Under the pieces are notes generated by a model. It was given only the letters and a program-made list of their open reading frames with translations, was not told the DNA's origin and did no database searches. A stretch of 64,000 bases of DNA from assembly GCA_034401135.1 (NCBI GenBank), contig JAWZSP010000009.1:434001-498000 (forward strand), written 5' to 3'. The DNA comes from Volutella citrinella. Lineage: Eukaryota; Ascomycota; Sordariomycetes; Hypocreales; Nectriaceae. How positions within the stretch are numbered: the first letter of the stretch is position 1; every line of letters starts with the position of its first letter. A program made the translations under genes and the position numbers. Below are positions 1 to 11,025 of the stretch, piece by piece.

Positions 1-493
1 ATAAGATTCATTGGCCTTAAGTCTCGAGGCTGCTACGATTCGCCTGCCTTGACTGTGCTCAGGCTCGCCCACATCGACCTGGAGGGCATGACTGTTGACT
101 CCAAGGTTAAGCAAATCATGGCCTGGGTTGGTAATGAGTGGTCTCAGTGCCTCTACAATGGTATATTTACTACCCGTGCCATTCTCTTATTCCTCTCTAA
201 CAATTGACTTAGGCATGTACTTCTCCCCTGAGCGCGAGCTCCTCGAAAACTCCATCACCTACAGCCAGAAGCACGTTGAGGGCACTGTCAACCTGATGGT
301 CTACAAGGGCGGAGTTCACGTCCTTTCCCGCTCCGCGCCTAAGAGCAACCTCTACAGCGAGGAACAGGCTAGCATGGACACCCTCGAAGGTTTCAGCCCC
401 GAGGATACCACTGGCTTCATTGCCATCCAGGCGATTCGACTGGAGAAGTATGGCGCTGCCAAGATCCAGCACGGCGAGCCCCTGTCTCGATAA
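1..493 (+). CDS. Argininosuccinate synthase, C-terminal part (5' end outside window)
   Basis: Joins citrulline and aspartate using ATP in arginine synthesis, in the cytosol. The window opens in frame (IRFIGLKSRGCYDSPA) and an exon runs to 160. A 52-base phase-1 intron (161-212, GTATAT...TTAG) interrupts the conserved LYNG|MYFSPERE block, and the last exon runs 213-493. The visible product is the C-terminal tetramerisation part, including VNLMVYKGG and the ending KIQHGEPLSR. The family is recognised by its near-invariant NGMYFSPE and SREPA-like regions; nothing looks broken. It is the only clear primary-metabolism gene here and marks the edge of the accessory stretch. Everything upstream of this fragment is missing, so nothing can be said of its start or promoter. 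Confidence 0.95.
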
Positions 494-1085
494 AGGACCC
501 TGGCTACCTTCGTAAACGGGAGAACAAACGGAGTTTCAATTTGTAAGAGAACCTACAGAGGGTCACGGCTATGCGCAATGGTTCTAGCTCCGGATAAAGG
601 GGCGACAGAGTTGACATAGTCGAAACTCTATTAGCAGGTATAAAAAAGTCATGAATTCCCGAATGCATGTGTACACTTCAATGACTGGCTTGGATTCCTA
701 CATGCCCGTGGACATGGTTGTCGCTGTCAGAAATCCCCTGCGTTCCATGAGTCATGCCTTCATCAGCCGTCTATCTGTGTTGCCGTGTGCCTAATCATCG
801 AACTCCATCCGAGACAGGTCAGGAGGCTTCTATGTCAGTTGACTGGCCTTGAAAATGGCTAGATAACTGTCTTTCTTTGTTGTCCTTCGCTTGGAACTAC
901 TCTATTCTTTAATCTTGTGCAAAACTGCGTTCATGCTCTGATCATTTCCCATTTGCTCTGAAAACTGGATGCGCCGCGGGATGTGGGTTCCTCGAAGCGC
1001 GTCCATCAGACCAGCGGGCCTTTGTTACAGGTGTCTCGCAGGGTATCTGGCGCCAGCCTGCGGAAGAGAAATGGGAGTGCAAATC
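494..1085. other. Intergenic, no gene seen
   Basis: Downstream of argininosuccinate synthase. It holds only short frames with no recognisable domain; both strands around 942-1262 have small open frames of arginine- and proline-rich composition that look like chance. No repeat or RNA gene was recognised. Confidence 0.5.
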
Positions 1086-1088
1086 AAG

Positions 1089-1560
1089 GCTGGGAAAAGG
1101 CGGCAATGGCGAAGTATGGCTCCAAGAATGCGCCTTGGGGCCACAGCTTGGCAAGGTTCGCGCCGTCAAGGAGGTCCAGATCGGCACTATTGCACATCCC
1201 GCCGATGCCAAGCGCTTATTCCGAGATTTCCACACTTGTCAAGTTCTCTCAGGAGCGAATAGGCCATCCATCCTACTTTCTCCCATATATCATGGTCTAG
1301 GAGTGTCTAGTTACTCACAAGATCGACAGTACAAGGACTGCTTCGCCCGCACGCATGGCTGGTACCGCCATGACAGCTCACCATTTATTGCCATGGACTA
1401 TTTCAAGCTGGGAAGCTTGTATACCTATATTTCGATGCCTCTTCCACCAGGTCAAGCGAGATTGATCACCTTGCAAGTACTGCAGGGACTTGGATTCATC
1501 ACAGCAGTGAAATTGCCCACAGAGTTGTAAACCCCCACGTAAGTGCTCTGTTTTCCAATG
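1089..1560 (+). pseudogene. Degenerate Ser/Thr protein kinase fragment
   Basis: A decayed N-lobe plus catalytic-loop region of a fungal protein kinase. From about 1089 one frame gives a glycine-rich loop (LGKGGNGEVWLQ), followed by the ATP-binding lysine region (KVRAVKEV, about 1158). The stretch near 1390 (FIAMDYFKLGSLYTYI) matches the hinge and alpha-D region, and LITLQVLQGLGF matches the helix before the catalytic loop. The frame then breaks at about 1497. A shift of one base restores IHHSSEIAHRVVNPH, a corrupted version of the HRDLKP loop in which the catalytic Asp is lost. No DFG or APE region was recognised after it. Such kinase relics are often remnants of kinase-ankyrin or repeat-associated kinase genes. 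It is non-functional as it stands. Confidence 0.7.
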
Positions 1561-2150
1561 TTCTTCTGCACGATTGGGTATTTTCGTCGATACCAGTTGA
1601 GCAGACAGCCCCGTGGTCGGATCGTTGGAATGACCCTACCGCTTTAAATCCTCCAGAGGAAACATGGAGCACGGCTCACGAGGCATCATTGACCGACTTG
1701 AGAAGCAATCCACCTGATTCCTTTGCGACGCCCGGGACGATCTGGAGGAAACCAGCACCAAAGGCGTTGGCACAGCATCGCGATAACAATAGCCATGAGT
1801 TATCGGATGGCAACGTGGGCTAGCTACTACATGAAAATGAATCCATAGACCCAACGGCCGATGCAATTCCTTTGTCCGAATACCAAGCCAATATAACGCG
1901 AGGCGAAACGCGCGCTTCCGGCAAGCCGATATTGAAGAGACCAGTCGCTTATACCGGGCCCCAGCCGTAAAGACTGAGATTCGTGGGCCACCAAAGGACC
2001 CAGAACATCACTGGGCCCTGGGAAGATGTGAAGAGATGTTGGCTCACATCAACCATGCATGGCGCTCTAGCCACTGGCCTGCAATTGGTTGCTGATTTCA
2101 CCAATGTGGCGTTACTGCGGAATTCCAGAGAATAGAGAATCAAAGAAGAC
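1561..2150. other. Intergenic, decayed sequence
   Basis: No intact gene. It lies between the kinase relic and the hydantoinase relic and may contain further eroded parts of either; I could not align any of it with confidence. Confidence 0.4.
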
Positions 2151-2157
2151 ATTTACA

Positions 2158-2333
2158 ATGGCACTCTTATCAGTGCGGGAGACACCTCAGCGCTGCCGGT
2201 ATCGACCTTCTTATCATGCCCGATAAACCCATTGACTGGCGCAGTCTTCCTTGCAAACACCTACGGCCGCTTAGACCAAGTAGCCCTTGTCCTAGATATG
2301 GGCGGCATAACATCCGACGTTTGCGCAATCTCG
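2158..2333 (+). pseudogene. Relic partial copy of the hydantoinase gene at 7656-10740
   Basis: This stretch is a diverged duplicate of 8619-8795 in the intact hydantoinase/oxoprolinase gene. Both share long runs, for example GGCACTCTTATCAG, TCGACCTTCTTATCA, GGCGCAGTCTTCCTTGCA and ATCTGACGTTTGCGCA-like segments in the same order and spacing. Translated, it still reads TLISAGDTSALPVSTFLS and then TGAVFLANTYGRLDQVALVLDMGG. That is the ATP-phosphate region of the family, but Gly in FLSGP is lost and flanking exons are absent. Many of the differences are C-to-T or G-to-A. No start, no stop-to-stop gene: a relic lying just past the 3' end of the FMN monooxygenase gene. Confidence 0.85.
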
Positions 2334-2483
2334 GCTCTCTTCGGTGTGATGCTGCCCACCATGCCAGTCATCCTCACGGCTACTTTTATGTTCCTCTTGA
2401 ACTCCCATAAATAGGAGATTGGCATCATGTCCATTACTCTCCATGGATCAGAAATAGCCAAGAACTGGACGTAAATAAAAGCT

Positions 2484-4061
2484 CTAGTTGTCTCTAAATG
2501 AATTAAAAGCATAGGTGTGCCCTACGTGGTCATGCCTGAGGTAGCTGCTCCCCTTGCCTTGGATATTCTCTCTTAAAGTTCCTCCAGGAGACTCATAGTC
2601 ATCCCAGTAGAGGCCTCGCCGCTGCAGCTCGGGGATGAGGAGCTCAACGATATCCTCCCAGGACTGAGGCTGCACCACAGGCGACAAGTTGAACCCATCA
2701 ACGTCTGCCTCCTGAATCCATCTCTCCATACCATCGGCGACAATCTGCGGGCTTCCGACAAGCACGGCCCCATTGCCGCCGATGGACAACTCTTCGGCTG
2801 CTCGTCGCGGGGTCCATTTACCTGTGCCCTGTTCCTCGTTGAAGAGGTTGCTAAAGGCAGACTGGATGATGGCAGACGATTTGCTATTCTCGGGCTTGAT
2901 CTCCTCGTCGAGGTCGTATTTACTGAGGTCAATTCCCGTGAATGCACTGAAAATGACGAGACCTCCTTCGATGGACTGGTATTTCTTCACCTCCTCCAGC
3001 TTCGCTTTGGCATCCTCATCCGTCTCTCCCAGAATGACAGTCAGGCATTGGAAGAACCTCAAGCTCTGGGGGTCCCGTCCCCGATCTGCTGCTAGCTGGC
3101 GGATCTTGGCGATTTTTGGCGCCAGGGTGCCTGGAACGTGGCCGGCAACGAAGATGGCTTCGGCGTGTTTGGCTGCGAAAGCCGATCCAGCACTAATCGA
3201 CACATGAGAAGAGTATTCCAGGAATGTGTGTTCTGTGGTAAAAACTTACGGAGATGTGCCGGCTTGAAAGAGAAACGGCGTTCTTTGAGGACTGGGATCG
3301 ACAATGAATGGGCTTTCGAGTTGGTGGTACTTGCCATCGTGCTTGATAGTTCGGACTTTGGATGGGTCGATGTAAGTCTCAGTGACCTTGTCCTTTACAA
3401 CAGCATTATCGGCTATTGATGACTCCCACAGCCTGTCCCATGGGTTAACCCGAGCGTCAACTTTCTTGCTGAAAGACTTACTTGTACAGAAGGTCCATCA
3501 GCTCGTCCGCGGCGTCGTAACGCTCGTCGTGGGGCAGAATGTCGGTTAGGCCCATTGCAAGCGCGCTGGCCTTGTTCCACGATGTGACGATATTCCATGC
3601 AATGCGGCCTTTTGTGAAGTGATCAAGGGTTGAGAATCGCCGCGCCAGCAAGAAAGGCCTCTCATAGCTTGTCGATGCCGTGACGCCGAAGCCCAGCGAT
3701 GTCGTAACCGCAGCCATGGCTGAGATGGGCTGACGTCTCCGTTCAGTGATAAGCTACCGCAACGCGCATCTAGACTTACAATGAAAGGATCCGTGACTGG
3801 GAATTCCGACCCGATCTTGATGGCTGGGTCTCGACTGCCTTTGTACACATCGAAACCTCCAACAGTATCGGCGAGGAAGTAGGACAAGAACTTGCCCTTC
3901 TCCAGCAACTTGGCCGTCTCTAGCCAGTAGTTGAGGTCCCGTTTGTCCGCCGAGCGGTCTATAGGGTTCCGCCACTGACCGGGACTGGTATGGCCGACTG
4001 TACAGGCGTCAAAGGCATTGAGATAGATGCGTTTCTTTCCTGGTGTGTTGGTTGTTGCCAT
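2484..4061 (-). CDS. FMN-dependent monooxygenase, NtaA/SnaA/DszA type (luciferase-like)
   Basis: Four exons (4061-3780, 3729-3482, 3432-3250, 3192-2484) encode 473 aa, the usual length of this family. The start is the Met of MATTNTPGKKRIYLNAFD, which places the first beta strand of the TIM barrel at once. Family marks are FLADTVGGFDVY, TDPFIPISAMAAVT, STLDHFTKGRIAWNIVTSW, HDERYDAADELMDLLY and QAGTSPAGSAFAAKHAEAIF, all in canonical order. Relatives use FMNH2 supplied by a separate reductase to oxidise and cleave C-N or C-S bonds (nitrilotriacetate, pristinamycin, dibenzothiophene sulfone). No reductase is encoded nearby. The gene is divergent from the transporter at 4855, and the hydantoinase follows that transporter, so the three probably serve one scavenging route. 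The substrate is unknown. Confidence 0.9.
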
Positions 4062-4854
4062 GGTGAGGGTGAGAGCGTTTGAGAATGTCTTACTCTGTCC
4101 TCAAGCAAGTGATCACCCACAATGCTGACGGAACAGTCTTCCAAGGGTGAAAAAGCCTGGTTCTTTGGTTAGTAGAATCAGCCACGTGGGAGCATGCTCG
4201 ATGTATTACCAATCGCAGAATCCGATGTCGCTTCGCCGACCTCAATTATCCTCTCTAGCGGCATCGCGCCATGGACAGTCAAGGGTGCTTAGTGCAAGAC
4301 TCCACCCCAGGCCCATGGACCCCTACAAGGATGGGAACTGCCAGCAGGTGATGTGAATCACGGACAGTTGAACCGCTTCGAATTTCCCCATTTGGCAGAT
4401 TCGCAATCCATCCGTCAACTTGCGTCTTGCACTGACCCTGGCCTTCCCAGATTCTTGGGTCGCAGTATGGATCTGGTCGGGGGAGGTGATTGATGCGCTC
4501 TTCCCATCAAGACTCGGATAGACGAGCTGGAAATAAATGCGCACGGCGCGTCTCATTTAACCTCGATGTTATCGTTGAACTGAGTTCTAGAACCCCACCA
4601 ACATGACACCAGATGGAAGACTAGCGGTGCAGATGAGCTATCAAAGTATTTTGTACTCTCTACCCGAGCCGACGTAGAAGCTCTGACCTAATTTCCTCGG
4701 GGAGATTCGCCATCAGCGGCTAATATCAAGCCCTGCGGATACTCCACTGATCTCCATATATGATGCAGATGCCCGAGTCGTCGGGTCGAAGCGGAGTGTA
4801 GCATTCAAAGCTTCGAATCTTGTGGGACATACTGCAGCTCGATTGCTCTTCGTC
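4062..4854. promoter_or_regulatory. Divergent intergenic region between monooxygenase and transporter
   Basis: About 0.8 kb between two head-to-head genes, so it must hold both promoters. Small open frames here lack recognisable domains. I could not assign a specific regulator site. Confidence 0.5.
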
Positions 4855-6964
4855 ATGGGCTCTCCTCCAGTGTCCGAGATCGCCTCGGCCAAAGACAACA
4901 AGATTTCGCCAGTTGCTGTTGGTATTCACCCATCAGATCACGATGAATTTTCGGATCGAGAGCACAGACGGCATATCTTTGGTTTGAAGTTGCCTCGCTA
5001 TTTCAACCAGGATCAAGACAGGACACTCGTCCGGAAGCTTGATATCTTCCTTCTGTGCGTAAAGACTTTGGGCAACTAGAAGAACCAGCTACCTAACATG
5101 ACGATAGATCGTACACGGCTCTCTCCTGCTTTATGCAGACCCTGGACAATACCAATATCAGGTGCGGTCTTTTCTATCACGGTGAGATATCACACTGACC
5201 TGGTCTGAAATATAGCAACGCATATGTGTCCGGCATGAAAGATGACGTTTGTTACACGAAATTGGAAGGCTTGAATCACGGCTGAACTGTCTCTAGCTTT
5301 CGCTATTCGGAAATGAGCTGAACTATTTCTCAACTACCTTCAACTGTGGCATCATTGCCGGCGCAGGTTCGAGAACCCTCTTCTACTGCCTCTTTATAGC
5401 TCTAACTGGATATAGTGCCACTCATGTTACTGTCCACACGCATCCGGCCGTCCATCCTCATGCCAAGCTGCGAGCTCGCCTGGACATTTCTCGTGATGGG
5501 CATAGCCGGGGCAAAGAATGCTGAGACAGTAAGATTTCCAGATTCAACCTGCTTGCAGTAGCTGATTAGGACCTCTTACCAGGTATACGGCCTCCGGTTT
5601 GCCATTGGTTTCTTTCAGGGAATTGCTTTCCCCGGTTTTGCTGCCCTTCTGGGCGCATGGTACACTCCTTCAGAGCTAGGTAAGCGGATGGCTCTCTATG
5701 AGGTCTCGGCCAGAGTTGCTGGCATGTTCTCTGGGTATATACAGGCTGGGCTTTACACCAACATGAATGGGAAGGGCATGGCGAGCTGGAGGTAAGGCTA
5801 CGGTCCATTCGAACTCACGGTGAAAGGCTAACGATTTTACGCAGATGGCTTTTCATCTTTGATGGAATTATCTCCCTCCCCATTGCTCTTTGGGGATTCT
5901 ATGCCCTTCCAGACCAACCAAGGGATACCAGGGCGAAGTGGCTAAAATCTTCGGCATGTTCCTGGCTTCGTCTTTTCCACGGCATTTCTCAGCTAACTTG
6001 AAATCGCAGGAAGTCGACTTGGCAATTGCCAGGATGGATCGTGTCGGCCGTCGCCCAGTCCAGAAGATTACCTGGGCTCGCTTCAAGAGCATCTGGGAAA
6101 CCTGGCATGTCTATCTCTTTGTGACATGTTACTTGTAGGTGCACCGTCCGCCATGACTGATATTCAAGCCACTTACTATTTTCCAGCTTGTACGGTGCCT
6201 TCTCTTGGGGTGACGGTTACTTCAACCTCTGGCTCCAATATCTTGGAAAGTACACGGTGCCGGAGATCAACAACATTCCAACAGCTGGACAGGGCGCCGC
6301 TCTTGTCAATTCCATCATCAGCGGTATCGTATCGGACTGGCTGCAAAACCGCCCAGTCGTCATTGTTGTAAACATGCTGCTCTGCCTAGCCGGAAACGCT
6401 TTTGTCGCTGTTTGGACGGCACCGGAAGGGCTCAAGTTTGCTGGGTACATCTTCATCACAGCCGGCCTCCCCGCACAGTCTCTGACAATTGCCTGGCTGA
6501 ATGAGGTCTGCCAGGGAAATGGAACGCTTCGTGGTCTGATTGTGTCACTCGGGAACACCATGGTCTATGCCATTAACGCCTGGGCTTTGGTCCTTCTTTT
6601 CCCCGCCATTGATGGTACGTATATGAGGATTTTGGCTCATTGTATTTGTCTGAAACTTGAGCAAGCGAATACTAACAATTTTGGAAGCACCTCATTACAA
6701 GTTCGGGTACCAAGTCTGCGCAGGCATGATTGGTCTCGCCATTGTCACCGTGGCTGCGATTCTGCTCCAGATCAAGAGAGACTTGTGAGTTTCTCTATTT
6801 CCTTCCACTGCTATTGCCATGGTATAGTCATGAACCGAATGCTGACACTTTTATATAGACGCAATGGAAAGGCGGTTCGCAATGCTGAGGGTCTGCTGGA
6901 GTTCAAAGCTTGGCCTGCTGAAGCTCTCGAAACCCATGAACTGAACCCGGCTCACAGGGCCTAG
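4855..6964 (+). CDS. MFS transporter, allantoate permease / anion:cation symporter (Dal5-like) family
   Basis: Eleven exons give 513 aa: 4855-5054, 5108-5161, 5216-5246, 5297-5366, 5416-5528, 5583-5791, 5845-5953, 6010-6134, 6187-6614, 6688-6784 and 6859-6964. Exon lengths sum to 514 codons including the stop. The intron 5954-6009 has no usable GT donor. A GC donor (GCATGT) with a GCTAAC branch site and CAG acceptor restores the frame exactly. Family features are LVRKLDIFLL before TM1, the NTNISNAYVSGMKDDLSLFGNELNYF block and TM4-5 (YGLRFAIGFFQGIAFPG). ACS-family members import organic anions such as allantoate, nicotinate or pantothenate across the plasma membrane. Its position between the monooxygenase and hydantoinase suggests it takes up their substrate, possibly a hydantoin or thiohydantoin; that is inference. 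Confidence 0.88.
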
Positions 6965-7655
6965 GCATAAGAGAAGGCCGGCGATCGGATTAGCCGAGAC
7001 AAAGGCTTTTTTATGGATACACCCTTGCATCATGCATGGCCCACTTCCTGGCCTTTTCCCTATGTCTCTTGCCTTCAAACTCACAGGCCACTGGCAGTGT
7101 AAGTCGCTCGTCCGTACCTTAGACTCTTGTCTAGTTAGTGTGATTTTCTACCATAGAATGCTGCCTCTAGATCGTTCAGCCTGCAAGGATTCCAGATGCA
7201 AAGAAAGGCAGACTAGCACTGTAAATTCGACGATAGCAACTATGAGAGTGATCCCCTTTGGCTACTAGCATCGATGACCATCAGCCCTGAGTGACAGCTT
7301 GTACTGCGCTTAAAATTTTAATCCTTGCCGCTCGTGTTGGGATTCGAATAACTGGATCGAAAAGCAGCCGATACCGGTCAAGAATGGATACGGTAGGGCC
7401 GCTAGAGATGGCATCATTTTCTTTTCGACGGCTGATTTGAGGACAAGGGTGCATCGTCGTCTCAAGTTAGCCGATCGGGAAAATAAATACATGCCCCACT
7501 AGCACGCCTTCATGCTTGACGCATTTCATGCTGACGAACTACCTCCACGGAGGCCTGTCCCCAACCTCAGGGGCAAACAGCGTATTTCCGTCGACTGCCG
7601 AGAAACCCGACGTAGAGGCAGCTACTGGCAGGCACCAGATCTATCTTCTGCCAAG
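6965..7655. promoter_or_regulatory. Intergenic, presumed promoter of hydantoinase gene
   Basis: About 0.7 kb with no convincing ORF. It should contain the 3' UTR of the transporter and the promoter of the hydantoinase gene. No clear zinc-cluster palindrome was recognised. Confidence 0.45.
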
Positions 7656-10600
7656 ATGGCTATCATTATTGGAGTAGACGTTGGTATGTGGCTTCGGGAG
7701 CTGTCTGATGGAAAGTACTGATAACGTTGTCTGTTCAGGTGGTACCAACACTGATGCGGTGGCCATTGACTTGGAGTTGGGTTCAACAAAGCCCATAGAG
7801 AGCATCATTAGCTCTACAAAGACGCCTACTACGATCGACACTAGTCAGGGCATCAACAAAGCCCTTAAGAAGATAATCAACGACATCCCAGTAGACACCA
7901 GGAACGACATCATAGCCGTCAATGTCGGCACTACGGTAAGTCCACTGTGTATGCTGGTGGGATTATCGAGGAAATACTTACTCTTTTCTTTAGCATTTCC
8001 TCAATGCAGTCATCGAGAAAGATGCCCGGAAACTAGCCAGGATAGCTGTCTTGCGCCTCGGCGGACCATACGGAAAGGAAGTGCCCCCATTCGCCGGCCT
8101 GCCGGATGACCTGAGACGCGTTGTGGAGGGATTCAGCGCATGTCTATCAGGGGGCCTGGAAAGTATGATCATTTCCATGGACAATCTATCACTGATTGCT
8201 AATTGCTGTTGCTATCAGTTGACGGGAGGGAAATCACGGTTATAAATGAAGCAGAGGTAAGAAAGAGGGCAGAGGAGATTCGAGCTGCAGGCATCAAAGA
8301 TGTCGCAATCGTTGGGATATACTCCCCGATCGATACCATATTTCGGCAAGAGCAGCGTGTGGCTGATATCCTCCTGTCTGTTCTTGCAGAGGATACCAAC
8401 ATCACGCTTTCTCACAACGTAGCTGGTGTCGGCTTCATTGAGAGAGAAAACGCCACAATCCTCAATGCGACAATCCTGCCTTTCGCTCGCAAGACCATTG
8501 GCCAATTTCAGCGGTCCATACGGGAATTGGAAATCTCTGCAAAATTGTGAGTTGTAAACAAGAGTCCATCATTAGAGACATGGCCTGACCGTACGCTTAG
8601 GTTCCTCACGAGGAATGATGGCACTCTTATCAGCGCGGGAGACGCCTCAAAACTGCCAGTTTCGACCTTCTTATCAGGTCCGACAAACTCGTTGACCGGC
8701 GCAGTCTTCCTTGCAGATACCGACGGCCGCCTGGACCAAGGAGCCCTTGTCCTGGATATTGGCGGCACGACATCTGACGTTTGCGCAGTGGAGCCGTCAG
8801 GTCTCCCACGGCCAGCAGCTGCATTCTCCCATCTTGCGGGGGTACGGACAAACTTCGCTGTCTCGGACCTTCGCAGCATCGGCCTTGGAGGAGGCTCACT
8901 TGTTCATGTGACTGGCTCGGGCGGCGTTACCGTCGGCCCCAAGTCCGTAGGCAAGGACTTGACGCCTGAGGCCCGAGTTTTCGGTGGCCAGGTCTTGACA
9001 GCCACGGATGTTCTTGTTGCATCGGGGTTGGCGGACTTGGGCAACAAACAATTGGTGGCAGACATTCCTGATGCCGTCATTCAGCAGGCGAGAAGAAATA
9101 TCGGCATTCTTCTAGAAACCGCCATTGACGAGATGAAAACGACTGAGGCAAATATCCCCGTTATCCTGGTCGGAGGAGGCAGCATCCTCTGCCCGGACAC
9201 ACTGAAAGGCGTATCAGAGACCATAAGGCTTCCATTTGCGCACGTCGCAAATGCAGTCGGCGCTGCGGTGGCAAAGGTCTCGGGCTTGGCGGACGCAATT
9301 GTGCATGTCTCTAATGAAGAGTCCGAGGAGGACGCTATCGCGCGAGTTCGAGAACATGCCATAGTCCAAGCTCGCCAGAACGGAGCCGAGAATCTGGAGG
9401 TCGTGGAGGAGACAATCCTACCGGTCCCCTATGTCAGCACGAGGTCACTCCATATTAGAGTCAGAGCTGTTGGAAAGCTCTCTAAAACTGGGTTCAACTC
9501 TCACAATGGGGCATTACCCCTGGTTGAGATCACTGAAGGCGGCGAACTTAATGGAATACACACAGCCAACCTATCAACGATAGAGCCATCCTTAGCTAAC
9601 GAGACTACTTCCGATATTCCCGTCGATATTGGTTCATATCACCCCAACGTCAAGAGCGGCCGTTGGAAACTATCTCAACTCGACCTTGACTTCATTGCCG
9701 AAGGGTGCGCCATACTCGGTTGTGGTGGAGGAGGAGACGTCTACGCAAGCCACCTCAGTGCCAAGAAGCTCCTTTCTACAGGCGGTCAAGTCCAGGTCAT
9801 TTCTCCAGAAGATCTGCCCGACGATGGCTTTATCCCAGCCGTCGCCATCATGGGCTCTCCCAGCACCTTCTCAGAGCGGATGCCGTCTGGCGAAGAGTTG
9901 AAGAACTCAGTCAAGGCCGTTTTGCAATCCCAGAGCCTTACTATGGACGACCTCACCGCAGTGATGAGTCTTGAAATCGGAGGTTCCAATGGTATGAGAG
10001 GAATCCAGGCCGCCCTCTGGACGGGTAAACCTCTTGTGGACGCTGACTTGATGGGTCGCGCGTACCCAAACCTTTGGCAGGTCACCCCCAACAACGCGGG
10101 CATCTTGCTGGCTCCTGCAGCCGCCTCGGACGGCAAGGGGAATACCGTTGTACAGGTTCAAGCGAGCTCAAACCGGGATATTGAAGACGTGCTTCGCGCC
10201 GTCTGCGTGCGGATGGGACAGGCGGCGGGGATCTCTCTCGGTGCGCTCACCGGGAAGCAGGTGAAGCAACACGCGGCTCAATCTTCCATATCGCTTGCCT
10301 GGCGACTCGGTCGAGCGGTTCACCTCGCACGAGCGGGAAAGAAAGACGTTGTGGACAGCATCCTTGCTACGTATCCTGGGAAAAGGCTCTTGACCGGCAA
10401 GATCACAAGTGTCACGCGCCACGTATCAAATGGATTTACCGAGGGTTCGGCCAAGATCGTACCGTTTGGCGTTCCCGGAGAAGGCGACAACTCATCAACG
10501 GCTGAAGAAGTTAGACTTGATTTTCAGAATGAAAACATCCACGCGTATCAAGTTAAGACTGGAACTACGCTGGCCAGTGTCCCAGATCTCATCTGCTTGC

Positions 10601-10740
10601 TTGATGCCGACGACGGCAGGGCATTAGGCACGCAGGATTATCGATATGGACTGCGAGTTAATGTAGTGGCCCTAGTCGGTAGCTCACAGTGGACAGAAGG
10701 GGAAGGATTAAAGAATGGTGGCCCTGAGGCTTTTGGGTAA
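7656..10740 (+). CDS. Hydantoinase/oxoprolinase fused to S-methylthiohydantoin desulfurase-like (DUF917) domain
   Basis: Five exons (7656-7683, 7739-7935, 7994-8162, 8219-8546, 8601-10740) encode 953 aa. The N-terminal half is an ASKHA-fold hydantoinase A: IGVDVGGTNTDAV (phosphate 1 loop, split by the first intron), VGTTHFLNAV, the GTLISAGD-FLSGP region and LVLDIGGTTSDVCAV (phosphate 2). GGGSLV follows. From about residue 590 a second domain begins (LDLDFIAEGCAILGCGGGGDVY) and carries the LEIGGSNGMRGIQAALWTGKPLVDADLMGRAYP signature of DUF917, now called S-methylthiohydantoin desulfurase. Hydantoinase A enzymes open hydantoin or 5-oxoproline rings with ATP. The fusion is known in fungi, but its substrate is not. 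It is intact, same strand as the transporter, and its 3' end faces the PKS 3' end. Confidence 0.9.
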
Positions 10741-11025
10741 GTTGTCCCTCTCTGGTTTAATCGACAGCAAACTGAAACTCAACTTGACAGATTGAAGATT
10801 AAATATACCCCAGTAGGTAAATCTGCAAGGGGTTATTCTGTCATTAGAGACTGTAGGAGCAACGATTCTATCTAAGTCTAGCTTCAAATAGTTGCTTGAC
10901 GTCTGCCCCTTCAGTCACATGAGCATAATCATACGGGACGCCAAGTGTGACACAGTTGTCTTGATGCTAGCCTAGTTCATGGTGGTGCAACAGCGCGAAA
11001 ACCAAGGGCTTTGCAATGCACACGC

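Noticed and set aside
942..1300. Open frames on both strands before the kinase relic
   Set aside because: Low-complexity composition, no domain, and one of them overlaps the kinase P-loop in the wrong frame.
5890..6138. Continuous frame through the transporter intron as evidence of a frameshift
   Set aside because: A GC-AG intron at 5954-6009 gives a correct frame and conserved protein junction, so no frameshift is needed.
7331..7345. GATTCGAAT-like string resembling a tRNA B box
   Set aside because: No cloverleaf or A box at a suitable distance could be drawn.
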